Below, piece by piece: positions 41,896 through 54,100 of a stretch of 64,000 nucleotides of DNA. Position 1 is the stretch's first letter. Each line of letters begins with the position of its first letter. Location: assembly GCA_002914805.1 (NCBI GenBank), contig JXTB01000154.1, positions 2,376 to 66,375 of the forward strand, in the 5' to 3' direction. The position numbers were made by a program, and so were the translations under genes. The notes below the pieces were generated by a model, which worked only from the letters and a program-made list of their open reading frames with translations, was not told where the DNA came from and searched no databases. This DNA is from Parasponia andersonii. Lineage: Eukaryota; Streptophyta; Magnoliopsida; Rosales; Cannabaceae.

Positions 41896-42240
41896 TTTAG
41901 TTATATATAATAACGTGATAATCAAATTACACCACGTTTTATATTAGATATATAAACCACAAGGATACAACCCAATTTATATTGGTTTTCATGTCGTATC
42001 GATACTGTTTTGATATTAAGTATATATAAAATTCGGCTACGTGACTATAAAACTTAAGAAACGCATATCCGTTATATGGGTGTTAAAATCAGCCATTTTG
42101 GCATTCGAAAATAATCCAGTTAGGTGGGGGCTCGGGTCGGGGGTCCATTCAAATCAGTTGAAAAAGATCCAGTTAGTAAAGGGCTGAGCCCGGTGTGGAG
42201 GGCTCGGAAGGGGGCTTGGCCCACGTATGACAAGGGCCGA

Positions 42241-42290
42241 AACCAATCGAGTAGTATTCCCGCCCGGTTCTACTTTTAAATGCCCGCCTT
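42241..42290 (+). promoter_or_regulatory. E2F-like promoter motifs of the CPP gene
   Basis: ATTCCCGCC at 42256-42264 closely matches the E2F site TTTCCCGCC, and AATGCCCGCC at 42279-42288 is a weaker second match. A CCAAT box (AACCAATCG) lies at 42241-42249. They sit about 200 bases before the start codon of a gene whose family belongs to the E2F/DREAM cell-cycle network. The site calls are from sequence; function is inferred. Confidence 0.55.
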
Positions 42291-42345
42291 TTCTTCCCAA
42301 TTTTCTCTGTCTGAGAGGGAAAAAAAAAAAAATAAAACAAAACAA

Positions 42346-42499
42346 ATGGAAAAAGAAAAAAAGAAAACAAAAAACTCCCACATTTTTCACACAGCAATCA
42401 GTTTGTGGAGGAGGCCAGTGGCCAGAGAGAGAGAAGATGCAGAGAAAGACTTGTAGGGCTAAAATTTGGGTTAGGGTTTCAGGCAATGGATTCACCTGA
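42346..42499 (+). promoter_or_regulatory. Upstream ORFs in the CPP leader
   Basis: Two small upstream ORFs precede the main start at 42486: 42346-42456 (36 codons) and 42437-42499 (20 codons). The second is out of frame with, and overlaps, the main ATG, ending 14 bases past its first base. If both are in the mature leader they would restrain translation. The transcription start is not known. Confidence 0.5.
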
Positions 42500-45400
42500 A
42501 ACTGCTCAAGTCACCATCTCTACCACGACTTCCGCCATAGATTCTCCACCAGTTCAAGTAATTCTACTTCTTCCATTCTTTCGAAGTTTTCACATTTCTT
42601 CACTTATCCTTGACTTTTGGCCTTTCTTAGATTCTTTTGATTTTCCTGTTACTATTTTCCTATATTGTTTATGTAGATGTGTTCATATTTATGTATTCAT
42701 TTCCTTAGATTTTATGCTAGGACTGTTTGATTTTTATGGCATTTAAACCTTTTTTGTGGATTGAATTAAGGGTTTCAGGTTCGAGGTGTTGTTGATCAGT
42801 GTAGTTAGGTTGGCCCCTAGGGTTTGTTGTTATATGTTGTTATGTTTAATTGATTATCCAATCTTTGAAGAAAGAAATAACGAAAGAATTAATTGACTTG
42901 GAAGTAAGTCTTTAGAGTTGCTGATGGTCATGTAAGGGGTTTGGTGTCACTTAAGCAGATAGCTTAGGAGTTTAATGGTCTCATTAGGATGTTTATGAAA
43001 TTTGCTTTTCTCATATAGTTTTATGTTTAAGCATTAAGGAAGAAATTTATATCTGTGACAGGGTTTCAAAAGAGCTTCATTTCTTATTTCCTTGTTTGGA
43101 TTTGAGATATGTACAAGGTATTTGAATATTTGGGAAGAGAAGCATCTAATAAGTCAACATTGCTTCTCAATGACATGCTATATCATGTGGATATTTGGGA
43201 TTTTGCTTTTACAAATGAAAGAGATCATCCGAATTCCGATTAACTTTTGCATTGTGCAGCTTGTCACTGATGCTTATGTAACAGGCATTTCATTCGTGAT
43301 ATGAGGAGAAAGGTATCTTATTTACAACAGTTTATTTGATTTTCAGGACTCTCCCTTTTTCAATTACGCGAGTAACCTATCTCCGATAAAGCCTGTGAAG
43401 AGCACACATGTAGCACAGATATCTGGATTTAATTCTCCCCCAATTGTGTTCAAATCACCTCGTACAAAACAACACAGAGAAACAAATGTTCTGAAAAGGT
43501 CCGAGTATCCTTGAAGTTTAGCTCTTCCAAATTGTTTTCATGAATTTGTGTGATTTCCTAATTTGTATATTGAGAACTTACAAATTTGTTCAGGTCCCAA
43601 TGCTTGCAATTATCTTTTACAGAAACATCTCAAAATGTTGACAGAGGCAATAAATGCATCGTTGATCCTGGGCAATCTACTACACTATGTCAACAAGGAT
43701 TGATCATTGAGACGCAGAAGGATGAAGTTGATGAAATTTTTGAAACTCATCCCTGCAGCTCCTCAGGGTGTATTGATGAATTCTTGGCTGATCTTGAAGA
43801 CGAGGAATGTGAGAATTCCTATTCAGCTACCCCAAGTTTGAAGCATTCTAATGATGCACTTGGATCATTGCAAAGTGCTTCAAACAACTCAAAGGAAACC
43901 ACATTAAAGTTTGGTGACAAAAATGGCATGGAGCCTGATGCAGGGACAGAACTGGAAGTACTTTTGGTTTCATTGGAGCAAGCTAAAAAGGACATTCAAG
44001 GAGAGCCAAAATCTGATGCTGAGCCAATCAAAATTGAAGAGGAGAAAAAGGATAGTGAGTGGCAATCTAATGAATGTCCAAATATCAGGATTGGTGTTCA
44101 CGTAGGCCATGCTTCTAAGAAACACAAGTGTCTAGATTCACTTGCTCAGGTAACCAGACTTTTTCGAAAACATTAAGCATTAGGGAGAGAAACTTTTTCG
44201 AAAACATTAAGCATTAGGGAGAGAAACACATGATTTCATGAGCAAAGATGCATTTCTACATGTTTCCTATGTCTAATCAGAATTTCTCAAGTTGCAGAGT
44301 ATAGAAAGTGGGTGTCAGATTGATGCTGATGGTACTTCTAATCCTTTGCCCTTAGCTTCTCAGATTGCCCAGACGTACAAAGATCATAGTGAGGATGTTG
44401 GTGCTGTCTCAGATGGTATGGTTGAGAACATAGTGCCTCAGGGTTATAAGGTAAAAATAATTACAGTTAATTTGTATTTTCCAATTCCTGTTTATGTCAT
44501 TGTTTGAATCTTTTTTATCTTTACCAGAGGAACTTTAATTCTTTAGTTTACAAATAGATAAAATCCTGGGAGATTTCCAATTCGATGGAATAACTTTTTG
44601 CATTATGGTGAAAGGACACTTGTGGCTCAATGAATATGTGTACTATATATATATATATATATATCATAAACTGGCGAGCTGAAATTAATCAGAATTTGAT
44701 GATTGTTTAACCTGTTTTTAATGTTTTTGCTTGTATTAATCTCCTCTCTAGTATAAGAAAATCAAAACAAATATGCAGGTTAAGGTGTTTGAATTTGACA
44801 GTATCTTTAAAGAAAAAAAAAAAAAAAAATATATATATATAGACAATGATTGCATAGTGAGGGTTTTTGTTGAAATTCTCTAAATATGCTTCTATATGTA
44901 TCGGGAGTATAGATAGATACAGTGTTAGAAGCAGTAATTTGGAGTGGATTTCTCAACATCTCTCCCACATTGTTCCTTCCTATACAAAAGTATTTCAAGA
45001 TTCAGCGAGTCGTTAAACTGCTTTTTTCTTCCTCATTGAGGGCTTGTCTTCTTAGGAGATACCATAGGAAAATGATGGTGACTGATGCTAAATTTCCTCT
45101 TAACCTCTTGGTGCATTTTCTTAAGGTACTCCTTCATTGTAATTCGAATATGGTCTTTCTCTTCAATTGTTATTTTCTACCAGAGCTGTTCACTCATAAA
45201 AATGCAAGTCTGAGCTGGTGCCTTTATTCTGTAAATTTCAAGAGTTGCTGCTTCTTTATCCAAATTCATCCTAGGAGGTGGAGCGAGGAAAAACAAAAGA
45301 AAAACAAGCCAATATAGGCCTTTGAATGTAGAGAGAAAAAGGATGGAATTTGGTTGTTAGTTTTATTGTTTTGGTTATCAATTTTTGTTAGGATATTTTG

Positions 45401-48400
45401 TTTTTCAGTAGATTAATGGCAAATGTTAATGTAGGCGTTTGAAAATTTTGGCGTGCGTAGACGTTGTCTTCAGTATGAAGAGGCTCATCTGAATACTCTT
45501 GGAGACAGTGACAGTTCTTTAAATCTTGCAAATACTGTTAACAGTTTGGAACTATCCGCCTCTGCTACCGAATTGGAGACTTCCGAATTATGTCATGTAG
45601 ACTCAAAAGCAACTTCTAGTGAGCGACATATGGGTAATTTGCCCCAATCCACTGCTACCTTGTTGCATCCTCGCTATTGTGATAAATTATCAGTGCTTTC
45701 CAAGCCACTGGGGATTGGTTTGCATCTAAATAGCATTGTTAATGCTTCACCTATGAATTACACTATGACTGCGAACAAAAAGTCAGCAGATCAGAATGTG
45801 GGCCCGCAAGAATTGAGCTCATCCATGACTGACTATAATTTGCTGGAGAACACAAAGAGTTGCTCAATGTCAGTAACTACGGTTAAGCAAGTCTCAGCTT
45901 GTGATGGAGAAACAAACGTTGTAACTAAAGCTTTAATTGTTGCAAGTTCTGCCATTAGTGAGCTTCCCCCCACTGTGCAAGAGCATGATGCAGCTCCAGA
46001 TGATAATAGGAAATCAAACTATCAAAATGCTGACAGTTTGGAGGAGCATGATCCACCCAGCCCCAGAAAGAAAAGGTCCGTTGGCATGTTTCTATTTCAC
46101 ATTTTTTTATCTTTCACATTGTCTTGTATTTCTTAATTAATTTTCCTTTTTGTCTGGACTACTGCTTTGTTTGTGTTATCCAGGAAGAAAACGGCTAACA
46201 GTGTTGGTATTGAGGGCTGCAAACGTTGCAACTGTAGAAAAAGTAAATGCTTGAAACTGTAAGTAGATCTTTTTGTGTCCTAATTTATAGTTTTTCTTTT
46301 GGCTTCGAACAGTCCTAATTTACGGTAGATATTTTTACTGAATTATATGTATTGGCATCTTTTTCTTTTCTTCTTTGGCAGTTACTGTGATTGTTTTGCC
46401 GCTGGAATCTACTGCAGTGATTCTTGTGCTTGCCAGGAATGCTTTAACAAACCTGAATATGAAGATACAATTCGTGAGACAAGAGAGCAAATTGAATCCC
46501 GTAATCCACTTGCATTTGCTCCCAAGATTGTACAGCGTATCCCAAAGCTCCCACCAAATAATGGGGTATTAAGCATTTTCAGCTTGTTTTTATTGGTATT
46601 CTTTAGTTAGCTAACTGATGATGGTATTTGTGTATGACAGGAAGATGGAAATCAGTCGACACCATCCTCAGCAAGGCACAAAAGGGGGTGTAACTGCAAA
46701 AAGTCAATGTGCTTGAAAAAATATTGCGAATGCTATCAGGTACCAGGCCATAACTTCTTGTTGTTGTCATTATTATAATTATTATTATATACTAAGTGGT
46801 GCTCAAATCTGTGTGCTTTGTTTATGAAGGCTCATGTTGGGTGCTCAAGTGGATGCCGGTGTGAAGGATGTCAAAATATCTTTGGCAAAAAAGAAGGTAT
46901 CTAAGCCATAAGTTTTTGTCTCTTCGCTGCATGTGAAAAATCTGAAACTTTTTACTAGGGCTGGAAATTCGTGTTCATGGGTCGTGTTCGTATCATGTCG
47001 ATATACATGTATAACAGGTAAATATTCAACCCGAACATAACCCGTTTATAAACGGGTTGACACGATACGACCTGTGTAACCCGTTTACTAAATAGGTCAT
47101 ATTGACCTGTGACTCGTGAACATAACCTGCTTAATAATGAGCATTATAGAAATATGACCAAATTTTGGGCCAAATTCAAATAAATATTCTTTTTATCAAA
47201 TATTATAGTAAAATATCTGGTATATATGTTTACATACCTAGTGTAAAATGTTATATAATAAGTATAAAAAATTATATATCTAGTATATTTCAATATAGAA
47301 ACTGAAATTAGTACATAATATGCTATCTACAAAGTGTAAAAATATATATATATATATATCTAGACATTTAAATATAAAATTTAAAAGTGGACATCTACTT
47401 AACTAAATTTAAAGTATTGGTCATCTACCTAAATTTCTCTTTAAAATAAATAGGTCAAAAATTATAATATGATACAACACGTTTATAAACGGGTTGACAA
47501 GACATGACACGATCTGTTTACTAAATAAGTCATTTTCGTGTTAGCAGGTTCAATCTGAACACGATCCGTTAATTAAACAGGTCAATATCTTTATCGACAT
47601 GAACACGATTAAGCTAAACTCAAACCTGTTAACTTCGTGCGGGTTTCAATTCATATTGTCGTATCGTGTCAGTCTTATTTTTCCCTTTAGTTTTAAATGG
47701 TATGTTTTATTTATTATTATTTTTTTAGAAGTAAAACTTGTCGAGGATAGGTTGGGCTCATGGTTTGCTCTCATGAGAGTTGGGTTCAATTCCTCATGGG
47801 GCCTACGTAGCACATGCTAGAGCTTCCAAAATTTTTATGGTTCATTTAGTACAAGTATAAAAGAAGAATGAAAACTAGTTCAGTTATGCTTCGAACTAAT
47901 TTGAAAACCCCAAACATATAAAAGCAAGTGTCTCGATGCTGAAAATCAACCCAACAAAGTCACTTTATTTAAGTCTATATTATTGGCTTTACAGAATATG
48001 TAGCTATGGAACATGGGGTGTTAAGAGAAATGGTGAGCAACAGAGCTTGCAGGGAATTATTAGAAAGCCCATCTGAGCCAGATATGGAAGAAACCAATAG
48101 AGATTCTTTATGTACAGAGTGTTTCAATCCTCACTACCTCACTCCAGTGACACCATCATTCCGACACTCAGAGTAAGTTAGTTTCTTCTGATTCCTAGCC
48201 TGAATAGAAATTTTGTGCGACTTTTCGGTGAATGTAGAATCATTTTGTTGATTGCTCCTTTATTCTCCCTCCAGTCATGGAAAGCATGCACCAAAATCGC
48301 GGCTTCTTTCTATTAGAAAATTCTCATCACCTGATGACCTCTCCATCTTACCGTCTAATGAAAAGTCAACAAAGTCAGATTTGGAAGAAAGTGACATTCT

Positions 48401-48986
48401 TCTGGAAACAAGTGAACTATTGAACGAGTGTTCTCATGATTGGCAAGCAGATTATGACACTGGAGCAGTAGGCTCAGTTTCATCAAGATGTGATGTGGTC
48501 CCCCATATGCGTGATCTTACTCAACTCTCAGATAATCCACCAATCTCAATGATTTCTTCGACTCTATTTAGAAGAAAAGACAACAGAAATGTACCGCAAA
48601 ATCAACTCTTCCATGGCATTGACCTTCTCTCATCATCAGGCACCCAACAGTGGCATCGTTCACCACTTACCCCAGTGACTAAGTTGAGTGCTACCAAGTC
48701 TTGCCAAGGGCATAATCTCGACTCTGGTTGTGGGCATAATGATATTCTGGAAAATGAAACGCCAGTGAAAATAAGTTCCCCAAATAATAAGCGGGTTTCT
48801 CCACCTCGCGGTCATAGTCACGTTCGAGAGTTGGGTTCAGGCTCTTTGGGAGGATTGAGAAGTGGCCGCAAGTTTATATTGAAGTCCGTACCTTCTTTTC
48901 CTCCTCTTACTCCTTGTACCGATTCCAAAGGAAGTACCGGCACTCAGACCACATACAAGCTTGAAGAAAATAGTAACAAGAAGTGA
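42486..48986 (+). CDS. CPP/TSO1-like CXC-domain DNA-binding protein
   Basis: Eleven coding exons give 962 residues: 42486-42557, 43347-43498, 43594-44149, 44298-44450, 45435-46075, 46184-46258, 46382-46565, 46641-46739, 46830-46896, 47995-48172, 48275-48986, all with GT-AG introns. The N-terminus has the family motif [19 protein letters not shown] (25-43). Residues 537-570 form the first CXC repeat ([19 protein letters not shown]) and 628-665 the second ([17 protein letters not shown]), joined by [10 protein letters not shown]: the CRC domain that binds zinc and TTYGAA-type [13 protein letters not shown] precedes it. Animal LIN54 and plant TSO1/TCX proteins share this domain and work in DREAM/MYB cell-cycle repressor complexes in the nucleus. 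The long acidic, serine-rich N- and C-terminal parts fit the TSO1/TCX2-3 subgroup. An hAT-like element sits in intron 9. Intact. Confidence 0.96.
44159..44226 (+). repeat. 34-bp perfect tandem duplication in CPP intron 3
   Basis: The unit starting CTTTTTCGAAAACATTAAGC is present twice (44159-44192 and 44193-44226) with no differences, just after the exon 3 donor site. A recent duplication. Confidence 0.95.
46956..47677. mobile_element. Non-autonomous hAT-like element in CPP intron 9
   Basis: It begins TAGGGCTGGAAATTCGTGTT and ends GTATCGTGTCAGTCTTA, the decayed inverse. Both subterminal regions are full of short ACCCGTTTA / AAACGGGTTGACA / CGTGTC motifs in both orientations, a well-known feature of a plant hAT-type non-autonomous family. 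It is about 720 bp with no transposase. The flanks TTTTTAC and TTTTTCC may be an eroded target duplication. Confidence 0.7.
47745..47815 (+). repeat. tRNA-like (possible SINE) fragment
   Basis: TAGGTTGGGCTCATGG resembles a Pol III A box and GGGTTCAATTCC at 47782-47793 a B box, spaced roughly as in tRNA-derived SINEs. No full tRNA fold or SINE tail is visible. Confidence 0.3.
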
Positions 48987-51900
48987 CTTTCAATCCCGGA
49001 GTTTGAGGTGAGTCCTTGTCATTTTTCAACTACTATGGTTGTGTTGATAACAAGAGCATTGTTTTATATCACAAACACGAAATAACATTGTTTAAGATAG
49101 CAGCACAAAATCATCACGTAGCAAAAATAAAAAGCAATTAAATCCTATATTATTATGTGACAGGATCCATAATAATATGATTTAGTTATTAAATCAGTGT
49201 GATATGTGCCTATGTGGCATTTTTGAATTGATAGTGCTAATTTTATCAATTGCCTTGCCTAGTTAGTAGTTTTCAATCCTGTCAATGTGGGGTTGTTGTA
49301 CTTGTGTGAAACGTCCCGGATAGAAAATGGGTTAATTATAGATATGGACTCCAAATTATACTTATCATTTTAGTATTCCAACTTTCAGCTTACATAATAA
49401 TAATTAGTGGATTATGTAATTATTATAATAATAATCTATTTATTATAAACGGTTAGTTTTTTAACAAAAAATAATCTTGAATAAAGCGTATAATTAAATA
49501 TTATTTATTTATTTTTAAGTTAGAATCTTGTTTTCCAAATTGTATGCTTTATATATGACTCATTTTTATTAGAAATTTGACACTTTGTGAAAAAATGGTC
49601 ATTGTTATAATAATTACATAAGTTTTGGTAGTCTATTATATAAGTTGAAATTTTGATCTCATTTTTTACAATAATTACTAAATTGTGTCTTGTAATGACT
49701 TATGTTAATTTGTAACAAAAGAGTTATTATTGCAATAATTATACAATTTAGGATTATTGTGAAAATAATGAACGCAAATGTATGCTATCGTAACAAATAA
49801 TAAAATATGAGTATCCAGTATCGTTTCACGAAGATTATAAATTTATTAAGTATCGAAATTTAGTTAATCCTAATTTTATTTGAAGAAATCAACTAAAGAA
49901 AAATTAAATTAAATTAAAACTAAACAATAGCAATTAAAATGACGAAAAATGAAATCTAAAATAAAGTGTAGAACTAAATTAAATGGGGTTTAAATCAATG
50001 AAAATAAACCTAGAGTGTCTAATTTCACCGCGACCAATCTATCTAAATTTTCTATCTCATTAGCCTAAAATTATTCTATTAGTTGATGGGTGAGATTTTC
50101 TAATTTATTCATTATTTTTTTCTGAGTTCAAGCAAAAATGCTATTAATTATCAATTTATTATTTTTATATGAATTAAATTAATTAAGAATTTATTAAGAT
50201 TTATAGAAACTCATATAGCGACTATATAAACCATATAAATATATTTTTATTTCACGTACAATTTGTGGCTTTCAATCCAACGAATGACACAAATCTCTTT
50301 TTGGTTTCATTATGATTGACAAATCATCTATTTAGTGGTTAATTATTATATTCTTATGTGAATTAAACTAATTAAGAATTTATTAAGATTTATGGAAACT
50401 CATATAGCGATTACACAAAATATGTGAATATATTCCTCTTTTGCATGTAATTTATGGCTTTCAATCTAACGAATTGGATACATAAATTTTTTTTTCGATT
50501 TCATCATGATTAATAAATCATCTATTTAGTGGCCAATTAAATAGAAACATTGAGAACAGAATTGAAAACTCAACTAAAAAAAATAAGTCATGGACTAAAT
50601 TGAAAGAAAAATTTTAAAAGTATCATAGTTAATCTAGAACATAATTAAACTTAGAAACATAAAAATATTAAATATAAATATCTTAAAGAAAATAAAATTC
50701 TAAACTTGAAAATGGTTGAAGTGGCTCTATTTTACTGCCCTTTCTCTCGTTAATTTTTTCTCTTTAGATTATTGTGAAGTATTTTTTCCCTTTTTCCATA
50801 ATTTTTTTATAGTTGAAAAAAATAGTATTTCTAAATTATTCACGCATTTCTCTCTTTTTTTTCACGTTTTTATTCAAAATCTGGCTCATTGGCAATTATC
50901 CGATGTGGAGGAAAACGGTAGGCTTGGTACCAAAATTGCTCCCGAATCCTGATTAACCGAAAGAAAGATTGACTTCAAACGGATCTATGAACTCGGTTGT
51001 ACGAGACATGAGATGTACCAGATTAGACACACATGCAGCATCTTTTCCACATGGGCCCCACATGTCGGGTGTTATGCTTCTCCTACTCGCATACTCATTG
51101 CATGAAATACACGCACTAATCTGGGCCCTTCGTCCGTTTAATCCAACGGTTGTGATTTAATCCAAATTTCTTCTTCTTTTTTTCCTCTTTATCCTAAGAA
51201 AAAAAAATTAAATCTAAATCAAATAATCCTATCCTAATTAAATTAAATTGACTAAAACAAAATTAAATCAAATTAAAACCTAATCTAAATAAAATAACTA
51301 AAATTATATAAAATCTAAACTATAATTATTTAAGGACACATATAGAAAAAGAATAATTAACTCTATAAAAATTGAGTTTATCAAGGATCGAAACTGCGTA
51401 AATTAAAAATTTAGGGCCAAAATAATCCAATATATATAATTTTGAATTATTAATGTAAAGAACCCATATAAACACTGTAAACAGGTTGGAGCCCAATAGT
51501 GACTGGGGACCCTTCGCATTGCATGGTCGTGTCCTACCCACGGTTTTTTCATCCGTTCTTTTTGGTTTTTTATTTTGATTATCCAGTAATATTACACATG
51601 TGACGACACTGCACTAATAATTGTCATACTGATACAGGTAACGAGAAGAAGGATCGTGGCATAAAATTGGAAAAGCGAAAATTCTACTGCATCATCGTAA
51701 GTCATATCGTATTCGGTCTTTTCGCTCGTGATTTTTGTTGGGTTAGTATTTCTTTGCTTTTGAAATTCAGTTGAACTGATTATGATCCCCTCGCCATTGT
51801 GGCAACGACTAGTGACTTAGGCTCGATTTTCTTGGGCCGTATTAAGAAGTATTTTGCTATTTATACAAAATTTTGGACTAAACCATCGATTAAATAACCG

Positions 51901-52271
51901 AAAAATAATTTATCAACTCTACTGTATACGAGTTTGTATTTGTATTTGCAAGTCTATAATTTTTTTACTAGGATTTTGTATAGAAGAAATCACTGAGAAC
52001 TGCTTGGAAGTAAACTTAAGAAAATCTAAATCATGTCGTGGGGCGTTCGATTTTATACACTGCTACTTCAGCTGCTCAGCGTACCTGAAAATGCTCATAA
52101 AAATAGATGTAACTTAACACACACTATTTAGAGAACATGAAGCAATCGGATCTTATTTTTCTAGTTTATACAGCACAATTGAAAAGGCGGTTATAAATCC
52201 TTTCAAAGAAAAAAAAAAAAAAAAAAAGAAAAGGCGATTAATTATCTATTGTTCCACAACGAAAAACAATT
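48987..52271. other. 3' flank of CPP gene and intergenic DNA
   Basis: The 3' untranslated region starts here. A possible 3'-UTR intron begins with a donor at GAG|GTGAGT (49008); a matching acceptor may be ACAG|GTAACG near 51638. The interval holds a 189-bp tandem duplication (50150-50535) and a moderately GC-richer unexplained stretch (50890-51165). No supported gene. Confidence 0.4.
50150..50535. repeat. Diverged tandem duplication, 189-bp period
   Basis: Units starting near TGAATTAAATTAATTAAG (50170) and TGAATTAAACTAATTAAG (50359) stay collinear through TGGCTTTCAATCYAACGAAT and AAATCATCTATTTAGTGG. Confidence 0.9.
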
Positions 52272-52506
52272 TTGCATGGAAGCCGATCACTTGGACTGAC
52301 AATTATGCTTAGGTCGACTGGATATAAATCATGACAGATTTTTTTGAGGTTTTTTATTTATTTATTTATTCATCAAAAATCATGAATTGAGTTATTCAGC
52401 AAACTATTAATTGGTGCTCTGGTATTCTTGAATCCACGTAACATTTTTCATCATTCACGATGTTCCATGTATTCAGGCAGTCACCGTACCCATGCTGAAG
52501 TCTCCT
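52272..52506 (-). pseudogene. Broken copy of the hydrolase exon 6
   Basis: On the minus strand, GGAGACTTCAGCATGGGT matches the catalytic-serine region of exon 6 of the hydrolase gene at 55076-54926. After an unrelated stretch of roughly 100 bp, ATATCCAGTCGACCTAAGC and CGGCTTCCATGC match the end of the same exon. The reading frame is destroyed. It lies 1.6 kb past the 3' end of the intact gene, on the same strand, so it looks like a relic of a partial tandem duplication. Confidence 0.8.
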
Positions 52507-54100
52507 ATATTAATATTAAATGTCCATGAAAATTGGAAAGCCCAAGATAATTAGATCTTTACTCCTTCCATCGAAAAGAATTATAATTTGCACAAATTAA
52601 CATCTTATATGATGTTAGTGTCGTTAAACGTATTTTGTCTCAGTACAGCTAATATAGAATGAGATAAAGATACAATATAGACAGTAGTGGCATAAAATAC
52701 TTAATACGTATTCAAAATGGTGGTCTGTCGTAGCTACTACTTGGCAATTTTTAAAATTTATTTATTTGAGATAACAAGTACGTAATCAAATACACAATGC
52801 ATGAACCCCAAGCGTAAGATCCTGGAGGCTGGAGGTATGCTAATGCTCCCTCCCTTGTCTATGCTTCAAGCAAGTCTTCTGGGCGCATCTCTTTGGGTTT
52901 AGGATGAAAACCAATTTACTACTTTATGCTCTCTCTCACAGGTGGATGGTTCAAATCCTCTGGAGTGCATTTCCTTCGGGCCATACCCTCTTTTTGTAAA
53001 AACTAGCTCTTACTCTAACCTGCATAGGGAACGTTTGGAGAGGCACATTTCCAGTAAAATTAGTCAGGCACTGATCTGGATACTCGATAATCGTACTTCA
53101 TATTTTTGTTTTCATTGAGAAAGCTTTGACATCTTATTATAGGATATGAACATTTGAATTTATTTAAACTCGTCTATAGAAGATTTATCTTCTCGTTAAT
53201 TGCTTTAATAGATTCTAATTCAATTATAAATTTTTAACTCTACATAGAATCTTAATGGAGACAACTTAGTTTATTAAACAAACCACTATTATTAGGCCCA
53301 CAAATCTTGTTTGTTACTCTAATGAAAAGTTATTTTGATCACCCTATATTTAGTAAGCCGTGGGTAGACTATTTACTCACTCAAATCTCAGTACGTCGTT
53401 GATTACTCTCACAAAGCTCAAGCATGGTAACTGCCTAACGAGTGTTCCATATGTACTCACGAAGAGAAGTGCGGTCCTCTTCCGGACGCCTCCATCGAGA
53501 CTACTATTTCATCAACCTGGTGAAACTGGTTATCCATATACTTTAAAGACTGAATTACGGAGGCCCTGCCCTTGAACACAGTCCAGGACAGCTTACTTAG
53601 AATACCCTGTCACCAGTAGTACTTGAAGACCGCCATCAACCCCGTAATATCCTCCACCTCCCAGAAAACTGCAAACCCTCCATTTGTGAGCTCTAAAGAA
53701 ATACCATCTATAGTCGGTACTGCCGTTAATCCGTTCGATAACAGCAACAATCGTGGTTCGATCATTCGTGCTGAACAATATGTTTGAAGATGAAATAAGC
53801 CAGGACTTTTAGTGAAAAATGCTACGAGTGGAAGTTACTTGTGAATCCCTGGCTACCTCATTCACCATAAAAAGTTATTTCTAATGTCGAGAAACCCGAG
53901 GATAAGGATATTATTACAAGCAAATATTATTATCACTACAACATCAAAATTTTGCGGATGTGAAGAAATAATTAAGACAGTAGAAAAGAGATGCTATATT
54001 CGAAGCTTAAGCCATGCCTCTGTATCCCCATCTAGTCTAGAACCTCACGTAGTTATGCTGATCTTTGAAAATTCCGTACAAAACCTAACATCTTTTTCCT
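52507..54100. other. 3' flank of the hydrolase gene, with unexplained GC-richer part
   Basis: 53880-54100 is probably the hydrolase 3' untranslated region. 53350-53830 is less AT-rich than its surroundings and has, on the minus strand, one frame open for about 70 codons, a single stop, then about 55 more; I do not recognise the product. 52800-53010 contains a Pol III B-box-like GGTTCAAATCC (52948-52958) but no other tRNA feature. Confidence 0.4.

Noticed and set aside
44922-45317. 131-codon plus-strand frame inside the CPP gene
   Set aside because: It lies in intron 4; joining exon 4 to the exon at 45435 keeps the family sequence and frame.
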